This document shows positions 59,056-64,000 of a DNA stretch of 64,000 bases, piece by piece. Position 1 is the first letter of the stretch. Every line of letters begins with the position of its first letter. Both the position numbers and the translations under genes were made by a program. Source of the stretch: Neobacillus sp. PS2-9. GTDB lineage: Bacteria > Bacillota > Bacilli > Bacillales > Cytobacillaceae. A model generated the notes under the pieces. That model was not told the DNA's origin, ran no database searches, and saw only the letters and a list, made by a program, of their open reading frames with translations. The stretch covers positions 4,482,501 to 4,546,500 of the forward strand of contig NZ_CP133269.1 in assembly GCF_030915525.1 (NCBI RefSeq), given 5' to 3'.

Positions 59056-59451
59056 ATGAAAAAACTAATACATAGTTCGTTAAAGGTATTACTAGTTTCA
59101 GATTTGGAAAAATCTAAGAAATTTTACGCAGATGTCATAGGCTGTGAGGTCACAGATTGGTGGGCTATACGCGATGGTTTTACAGGATTAGGGCTAAAAT
59201 TACTTCAAGCAAATGGGCCTGAAGATGTCCACCCTAACAGGCCGGCAAAGGGAGACCAACTACCCGTAGCCGATATTTATTGTTATATAGAGGATTGGTC
59301 AGCCTTAGATGAACTATATGAGGAGTTTAAAACAAAAGGAGCTAAAGTGGTTATTGAGCCCTGGGTTGACCCTCAAGCAGGACCGTGGAAAGAATTCGCC
59401 ATCGTTGACCCTGATAACTATTGTCTTGCTTTTGGCGGTACCAACAAATAA
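59056..59451 (+). CDS. VOC-family (glyoxalase-like) protein
   Basis: A 131-residue VOC protein with SLKVLLVSDLEKSKKFYADV at the start and KEFAIVDPDNYCLAFGG at the end (C-terminal metal Asp/Glu region). Ribosome site GAAAGAAGGGAACC. The substrate is unknown. It is 31 bases ahead of the DUF4865 gene in the same direction. Confidence 0.88.
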   Translation: MKKLIHSSLKVLLVSDLEKSKKFYADVIGCEVTDWWAIRDGFTGLGLKLLQANGPEDVHPNRPAKGDQLPVADIYCYIEDWSALDELYEEFKTKGAKVVIEPWVDPQAGPWKEFAIVDPDNYCLAFGGTNK

Positions 59452-59482
59452 CATTAATTTTTCATAAGGGGGATGAAATGAA

Positions 59483-60034
59483 ATGATTGCCACACAATAC
59501 AAGATTACGTTACCAAGTGATTATGATATGAATATTATCAAAGAGAGAGTAAGAAATAACGGTCATAAAACAGACAGATTTGATGATCTAAAATTCAAAT
59601 TATATTTAGTCACTGAAAAAGGAATCAATAATAATCTACAAAATAGTTATTGCCCTCTATATCTTTGGAAAGGGCACAACGGTCTAAATAAGTTTTTATT
59701 TAATGGATTTTATGACAACATATTAAATTCATTTGGATGGCAACGCATAAATGTCGGAATTCCACTTATTGATACCACAACTTCTAAAATCAACGAGACT
59801 AAATATCTTTTCCAAATCACACGAGAAATCCAGCCACAAGAAAGGCTAAATAACTTAAAGGATAAAATAGCAGAACAAATTCCGACAATTGATGATACAG
59901 AATATATTTTGATTTACAATCCTGAAAAATGGCAGTATGATGTGTTTTACTTTACCAACGATTTAGGCAACTTAAAAGAAATGAGTGGGGTCATTTATAC
60001 GATCCTTCATATCTCACAAGAAAAACTCACTTAA
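59483..60034 (+). CDS. DUF4865 family protein
   Basis: A 183-residue protein starting MIATQYKITLPSDYDMNIIK. It contains CPLYLWKGHNGLNKFLFNGF and GWQRINVGIPL, the usual DUF4865 marks (a NIPSNAP/monooxygenase-like fold is possible). GGGGGATGAAATGAA precedes the ATG. Probably co-transcribed with the VOC gene. Function unknown. Confidence 0.8.
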   Translation: MIATQYKITLPSDYDMNIIKERVRNNGHKTDRFDDLKFKLYLVTEKGINNNLQNSYCPLYLWKGHNGLNKFLFNGFYDNILNSFGWQRINVGIPLIDTTTSKINETKYLFQITREIQPQERLNNLKDKIAEQIPTIDDTEYILIYNPEKWQYDVFYFTNDLGNLKEMSGVIYTILHISQEKLT

Positions 60035-60113
60035 TTTTTTCACATTAAATATTTTTATGAAACACTCGGTAAACTATATCTAATTGATTGTATAGTTTAG
60101 GGGTGTTTTTCTA

Positions 60114-60914
60114 TTGAAAAAAACTTTTTTATTTACCTTCCTTTTAATAATTGCTTTATTTACTGAGCAACTAAATGTATCTGCATCCACTAAAAGTCGT
60201 GAGGAATATGAAAAAACAGGGCATGTTATATGGGATGTAAACACAAAGGAAAAATTAGTCGCGATTACATTTGATGATGGACCACATCCTATATTCACCC
60301 CAAAAATACTTGATATCTTAGCTAAATATGACGCTAAAGCTACCTTCTTTGTAGCTGGTAATAAAGTGATCAGATTTCCTGAACTTTTAAAAAGAGAAGT
60401 TAAAGAAGGCCACGAAATTGCAAATCATACTTATCATCATATCTATGGAAATATTTCATCCGAAAAACTATCATCAGAATTAGACATGACTGATCAAATT
60501 ATTCAGAAGGTCACTGGTGTTAAACCATCACTCTACCGTCCTGTTGGAGGTCATTATAATGACTTAATTATCAATACAGCTATAAAAAAAGGAAAAGAAG
60601 TCGTGCTGTGGTCGTGGAATCAAGATACTCGTGACTGGGCAAATCCTCCTGTAAGTCAAATTTGCAGCTATGTAATAAGGGGAGTAAAACCAGGGAATAT
60701 CATTATATTTCACGACTGGCACGGGAGTGAATTCACTAAATCATGTCAAACAGTTCCTGCATTAAATACTATTTTGGACTTTTTAGCTAAGAATGGATAT
60801 AAATGTGTAACGGTATCTGAATTGCTTTACCACTCGACACAGATCATACCTGAATCCTTTGAAATTTATCCTACAAAAAGAGGAAAATCATCTCATATTG
60901 ATTTAGTGAATTAA
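60114..60914 (+). CDS. Polysaccharide deacetylase (CE4, secreted)
   Basis: A 266-residue carbohydrate esterase 4 protein. A signal peptide is present (residues 1-25, KKTFLFTFLLIIALF). NodB motifs: AITFDDGPHP (catalytic Asp), HEIANHTYHH (metal His pair), YRPVGGHYN, and DWHGSE near the end. It starts at TTG behind GGGGTG. It probably deacetylates peptidoglycan or chitin-like polymers outside the cell. It resembles the PdaB/YxkH type of Bacillus deacetylase. Confidence 0.9.
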   Translation: MKKTFLFTFLLIIALFTEQLNVSASTKSREEYEKTGHVIWDVNTKEKLVAITFDDGPHPIFTPKILDILAKYDAKATFFVAGNKVIRFPELLKREVKEGHEIANHTYHHIYGNISSEKLSSELDMTDQIIQKVTGVKPSLYRPVGGHYNDLIINTAIKKGKEVVLWSWNQDTRDWANPPVSQICSYVIRGVKPGNIIIFHDWHGSEFTKSCQTVPALNTILDFLAKNGYKCVTVSELLYHSTQIIPESFEIYPTKRGKSSHIDLVN

Positions 60915-60917
60915 TTG

Positions 60918-61208
60918 TTATTCAATTTCCTCCAATGTCAAGAGTAAGATTCGGTAAATAATATAGGTACCTAAATAGGCTCCAGTTAGTAGGAAAAGTG
61001 GATTAAGAAATATGCTATGGATATTAGTCATGAATACCGTGTTATCCTTTATGATTTCGTAAATAGCAATAGAAGAAATATTACCGAAAACAAGGGAAGA
61101 TACGATGGCAACTATATTAAATAGTAAACGTAATTTAGGCTGGACTTTTTGCAGAAAAGCCAAGAATAAGGGTGTCAGCACACTTCCCAAAATTAATATG
61201 AATTTCAT
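60918..61208 (-). CDS. Small three-helix membrane protein
   Basis: A 96-residue protein with hydrophobic helices (about residues 3-20, 28-50, 65-88). The ribosome site AGGGAGGTGA lies inside one arm of a 10-bp hairpin (61217-61249), which could hide it. No family is recognised. Confidence 0.65.
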   Translation of the reverse strand: MKFILILGSVLTPLFLAFLQKVQPKLRLLFNIVAIVSSLVFGNISSIAIYEIIKDNTVFMTNIHSIFLNPLFLLTGAYLGTYIIYRILLLTLEEIE

Positions 61209-61216
61209 TTAAAATC

Positions 61217-61249
61217 ACCTCCCTACCATTTTTGCCATTGTAGGGAGGT
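61217..61249 (-). promoter_or_regulatory. Hairpin covering the ribosome site of the small membrane gene
   Basis: ACCTCCCTAC (61217-61226) pairs perfectly with GTAGGGAGGT (61240-61249). On the minus-strand mRNA the second arm is the ribosome site (AGGGAGGTGA) of the gene starting at 61208. It could also be an old terminator of the decayed gene just upstream, although only TGATTTT follows. Confidence 0.5.
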
Positions 61250-61440
61250 TAATACCAAGCTTTGTGCATTCCTTGTAAAAAATGTTTGGTAATAGGAAAT
61301 CCAGAGTTCCCTCCTATTACAATACGGACACATCGCTGTGTATTCATTATCAAGCCAATCATTAATTTCAGTGGGACTAAATATTTGTAGACAATAAAAA
61401 CAACTACCTATTTTACTTCATTTTAGAATTTCTTATGCCC
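61249..61440 (-). pseudogene. Decayed zinc-ribbon-type small protein gene
   Basis: On the minus strand one frame gives CFYCLQIFSPTEINDWLDNE then AMCPYC, and the neighbouring frame continues VIGGNSGFPITKHFLQGMHK and AWY before a stop at 61249. Together they match the small cytosolic CxxC-type protein family I know from many bacteria, except that a segment of about 14 bases (normally encoding GIDS-like residues) is missing, shifting the frame. Upstream, no intact start is seen and stops are present. Clearly broken. Confidence 0.6.
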
Positions 61441-61458
61441 TATAACTGCAACTGTACG

Positions 61459-62024
61459 CTAGAATTTGGCCCCTCTATTAAAGTTACCTCTTGAAATCCT
61501 TTTGTTTGCACTAGGAATTAATTGGTCTTCAATCATATTTTTTACCCCATCCCATACCTCACCATCTTTGCCATCACATAGGGTAAGAACAAAAATCTTC
61601 CTGGTTTTAATACACGGTATATTTTTGATATCGTCTCAGCGATCTCGTCCCAAAAGTAAATAGTATGTATGCTAAACACCTTGTCAAAGTGTTCATTTGG
61701 AAAAGGTAGTTTCTTTACATTAGCTTGAACCAATTTAGCTCTTTCTTCATTTATAGCTTTTTTGTTTCTAATGGTAGCAGACCGAATGACCGTGGATGAA
61801 AGATCCAATCCCACTACTTGGGCAGCTAATGTTTGTTCGAGAATCAATTTCATTGCATAACCTGCACCACAGCCTAGTTCTAATACGCATTCCCTCTGGG
61901 CAACTTTTAATAATTCAAGTGTACATAGAGTCTCAGGTTTATGCTGCCGCACCATTTTTTCACCGAAATAGGATCCAATTAGCCCTCGAGGCTTGCTATA
62001 CTAACTATCAATAAATTCCTTCAC
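61459..62024 (-). pseudogene. Decayed class I SAM methyltransferase gene
   Basis: The frame starts near GTG 62024 (KEFIDS), meets TAG where relatives have Gln, then resumes as YSKPRGLIGSYFGEKMVRQH. The SAM motif is VLELGCGAGYAM and LVQANVKKLPFPNEHFDKVF follows. After residue about 130 the frame shifts: the next frame reads LTLCDGKDGEVWDGVKNMIE and ends NRGAKF at 61459. So one nonsense change and one frameshift interrupt it. An internal open frame of 137 codons (61542-61955) remains but lacks the ends. The next gene upstream on this strand is the acetyltransferase at 62033. Confidence 0.7.
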
Positions 62025-62032
62025 TCGATAAA

Positions 62033-62554
62033 TTAACCCCATAATTTCTCCTTTATCCACTCCATTAAGTCTAGTCCATCATTAAGCTCTTTTATTTTTC
62101 TAAAACCACACTTCTCATAGCAAGAGATTGCTCGACTATTATTAGACTTAACCTCTAGCACAACCCTAGAGACACCTTTAGTTTTACTAAGATATCTTAA
62201 CATCAATAAAATCATTGAAGTACCCAGCCCTTTCCCCCATAACTCCGTCTCAGCAATAAATTGATCTATTCCAAAGATATGTTGATTTAAAGGGTACCCG
62301 TATGTCTTCAATTCTGCTTCTTGAACTTCGTAGTATTGGATATATCCTATTGATCTGTTGTTGTATTCTATAATACAAGGACTAACATAATGTTTTCCTT
62401 CAATTCTAGGCACATATTTTTTTAAAACTTCATCTTGGTTTAACAGGCGCTCCTCATAAAATTCTACTACCATCGGATCATTTAACCATGAAACCATCAT
62501 ACCAAGGTCGTCATGAGTCATCACTCTAATAAGTAATTCGTCATTCTTTATCAT
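62033..62554 (-). CDS. GNAT acetyltransferase, AAC(6')-like
   Basis: A 173-residue GNAT protein with LIRVMTHDDLGMMVSWLNDP at the start, GIDQFIAETELWGKGLGTSM (acetyl-CoA loop) and VVLEVKSNNSRAISCYEKCG. The sequence pattern RSIGYIQYYEV and GIDQFI is that of the aminoglycoside 6'-acetyltransferase/AlcB-like group, but substrate and resistance cannot be told from sequence. Confidence 0.8.
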   Translation of the reverse strand: MIKNDELLIRVMTHDDLGMMVSWLNDPMVVEFYEERLLNQDEVLKKYVPRIEGKHYVSPCIIEYNNRSIGYIQYYEVQEAELKTYGYPLNQHIFGIDQFIAETELWGKGLGTSMILLMLRYLSKTKGVSRVVLEVKSNNSRAISCYEKCGFRKIKELNDGLDLMEWIKEKLWG

Positions 62555-62580
62555 GTTCCTACACCCTTTGTCCGCTGATG

Positions 62581-63579
62581 CTATACATTAAACCCAATCT
62601 TACGTTTCACTTCTTTTAAAAATGGAATACTCAATGCTCTTGCTTTTTCTGCTCCTTTTAGTAAAATCTTATCTAACTTTTCGGGAGACGCCATTAATTC
62701 ATTGTACTTCTCACGGGGTTCTTCTAAATACCGGTTCATCACATGGAACAACTCTTTTTTCGCTTCCCCCCACCCAATTCCACGTAAATATTGCTCGTGC
62801 ATCCGTTCTACTTCAATTGGAGAAGCAAATTCTTTATATAAGGTAAATAAAATAGAGGTTTTAGGATCTTTTGGTGCTTCTGGTGGTAAGGAATCGGTTT
62901 TAATCCGATTAATAAGTTTTTGTAATTTCTTAGGCTCTTCAAATAGGGGAATCGTATTGTTATAACTTTTACTCATCTTCCTGCCATCTAAACCTGGTAA
63001 TACAGCTGTTCCTTCTTGAACTTTATAATCAGGGAGTAAAAATGTATCACCATAGACATGGTTAAAACTCTCCGCAATGTCCCTTGCGATTTCTACATGT
63101 TGTGTTTGGTCTTTTCCTACCGGTACTGTATTGGCTTTAAACAACAAAATGTCTGCTGCCATTAGGATTGGATACGTGAAAATTCCCATGTTCACGCCAA
63201 AATCTACATCTCTATTGAATTCCTTATTTGTTTCAACCATCGCTTTATACGCATGAGCGCGGTTCAGTAATCCTTTTGATGCAAAACAAGATAAGATCCA
63301 GTTTAACTCAAAAATCTCAGGGACATCGGATTGCCTGTAAAAAATGACTTGATCAGGATCAATTCCTAATGCTAACCATGTGGCTGCAATTCCATAGGAT
63401 AGTTGTCTAAATTCTTCAGCATGATGGATTTTGGTTAATCCATGGAAATCTGCCACAAAGTAAGCAGATTGGTAGCCAGATATCTTTGCCAGTTCTAGAG
63501 CTGGCTTAATCGCGCCAATATAATTTCCTAAATGTATTTGTCCTGTCGGTTTAATTCCAGTTACAATCATTTTTTTCAC
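62581..63579 (-). CDS. trpS: Tryptophanyl-tRNA synthetase
   Basis: A 332-residue class I aminoacyl-tRNA synthetase that charges tRNA-Trp. The HIGH-like motif is TGIKPTGQIHLGNYIGA, AMVETNKEFNRDVDFGVNMG marks the Trp pocket side, and the KMSKS motif is LDGRKMSKSYNN. It starts at GTG 63579, 7 bases after GGAGG. It has its own sigma-A promoter and T-box leader with a TGG specifier, so it is induced by uncharged tRNA-Trp. Confidence 0.95.
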   Translation of the reverse strand: MKKMIVTGIKPTGQIHLGNYIGAIKPALELAKISGYQSAYFVADFHGLTKIHHAEEFRQLSYGIAATWLALGIDPDQVIFYRQSDVPEIFELNWILSCFASKGLLNRAHAYKAMVETNKEFNRDVDFGVNMGIFTYPILMAADILLFKANTVPVGKDQTQHVEIARDIAESFNHVYGDTFLLPDYKVQEGTAVLPGLDGRKMSKSYNNTIPLFEEPKKLQKLINRIKTDSLPPEAPKDPKTSILFTLYKEFASPIEVERMHEQYLRGIGWGEAKKELFHVMNRYLEEPREKYNELMASPEKLDKILLKGAEKARALSIPFLKEVKRKIGFNV

Positions 63580-63610
63580 GATATTTCCTCCCATTTTTGA
63601 AAACACAAAA

Positions 63611-63872
63611 AGGGCTACCCATCCAAAAAAGGACGAGTAACCCGTGGTGCCACCTTTATTCGTTTACATATGTAAACGCACTTAATCCGTACAGAAACAG
63701 TAAAGTCGTTTCGATACTTAGTCAATTTTAACGGTAAGACCCTCCGCTAGACCTACTGCTCATTCAATCTAGAAGCTCCGAAGCCCATTCAACCATAGTC
63801 CTGTACTGATTTCCACCAACCATCAGCTCTCTGAAACGTTTATAAGGTCTACTCTTCTTCATCCACGCTTTT
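63611..63872 (-). promoter_or_regulatory. T-box riboswitch of trpS (specifier TGG)
   Basis: On the minus strand: stem I with GAATGGGCTTC, specifier TGG at 63785-63787, an apical AG-type bulge (GAGAGCTGATGG), the T-box AAAGGTGGCACCACGGG (63641-63657), and a terminator GGGTTACTCGTCC / GGATGGGTAGCCC followed by TTTTT (63611-63643). The T-box bases overlap the 5' arm of the terminator, as expected for terminator/antiterminator choice. Confidence 0.93.
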
Positions 63873-63885
63873 GTATATTAAATTA

Positions 63886-63914
63886 ATAGTAAAATATGGA
63901 TATTGAAAGGTCAA
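63886..63914 (-). promoter_or_regulatory. Sigma-A promoter of trpS
   Basis: On the minus strand, -35 TTGACC (63909-63914), a 17-base spacer and -10 TACTAT (63886-63891). The -35 overlaps the TGA stop of the upstream gene. Confidence 0.8.
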
Positions 63915-64000
63915 GCAATAGTAACAAGTTTATCCTTAATCCTTTTGCGCAAGTCCTCGTCCAATGAGGTTTGCCGAAACAGGTTTTTTCCCAATTTCTC
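63911..64000 (-). CDS. C-terminal end of a gene running off the right edge
   Basis: A minus-strand frame of 29 codons ends at TGA 63911-63913: EKLGKNLFRQTSLDEDLRKR then IKDKLVTIA. The pattern and codon use look real. In B. subtilis the gene just upstream of trpS is yjbA, so a YjbA-like (DUF3603) protein is possible, but this is a guess from gene order. Confidence 0.55.
   Translation of the reverse strand, partial: EKLGKNLFRQTSLDEDLRKRIKDKLVTIA

Noticed and set aside
1..64000. Prophage, transposon or integrative element
   Set aside because: No integrase, transposase, portal, capsid or relaxase-like proteins, and no tRNA attachment site are visible.

Overview
The window is about 64 kb of low-GC chromosomal DNA from a spore-former-type member of the Bacillaceae (Bacillus/Neobacillus-like). 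Pointers are the citR-citA divergent pair, a thermolysin-family protease, a T-box-controlled trpS, a preQ1-controlled queT, many TTG and GTG starts behind strong GGAGG sites, and sugar ABC systems that lack their own ATPase. There are no rRNA or tRNA genes, no CRISPR array, no transposase and no phage genes. The exact species cannot be told from the sequence alone.

Layout. 1-0.3 kb: the start of a membrane-bound PAS sensor running off the left edge. 0.6-1.2 kb: a DoxX membrane protein, with a close paralogue at 25.2 kb. 1.2-9.3 kb: an alpha-glucoside locus on the minus strand (GH13 glucosidase, binding protein, two permeases, LacI regulator, second GH13 glucosidase). Its promoter has a LacI-type operator lying on the -35 box. 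9.4-13.3 kb: a truncated globin, a VOC protein with a probable ATT start, a 21-bp tandem repeat, queT with its riboswitch, and a DinB-like protein. 13.3-18.8 kb: a five-gene sugar oxidation operon (two TIM-barrel epimerase-like proteins, two Gfo/Idh dehydrogenases, ThuA) facing an AraC regulator. This fits a 3-keto-glycoside pathway. 18.9-25 kb: VOC, an EEP hydrolase, citR/citA, a nonsense-split small gene, an exonuclease and an MBL hydrolase/TetR pair with twin operators.

25.8-28.4 kb: a three-gene set resembling dimethylamine monooxygenase (DUF3445 haem protein, DmmA-like protein, ferredoxin reductase). 28.5-33.5 kb: GNAT, HAD phosphatase, a decayed LysE fragment, an ECF sigma factor with a DUF4179 partner, and a His/Gly/Tyr repeat protein. 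33.6-41.9 kb: a deaminase, two tandem copies of a 157-bp module that may be small-RNA units, the neutral protease, DUF3231, a phospholipase A2-like protein, a diguanylate cyclase and two alpha/beta hydrolases. 42-49.3 kb: acetyltransferases, a GNAT/PP2C/hydrolase operon and a glutamate/dicarboxylate symporter. 49.5-60.9 kb: a PQQ-type quinohaemoprotein dehydrogenase (unusual in Bacillaceae), a TetR/MFS pair, a soluble chemoreceptor, PaiB, a cupin, a six-copy 52-bp tandem repeat, a PLP dehydratase/MFS pair and a polysaccharide deacetylase. 60.9-64 kb: a small membrane gene behind a hairpin, two adjacent decayed genes, an acetyltransferase, trpS with promoter and T-box, and the tail of another gene.

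The most striking non-coding features are the short-phrase tandem repeats (21-bp period twice, 52-bp period once), interspersed palindromes built on GGTGTCAGGCACC, and two copies of a 130-150 bp intergenic repeat. All functional calls come from reading translated sequence. No database search was run.
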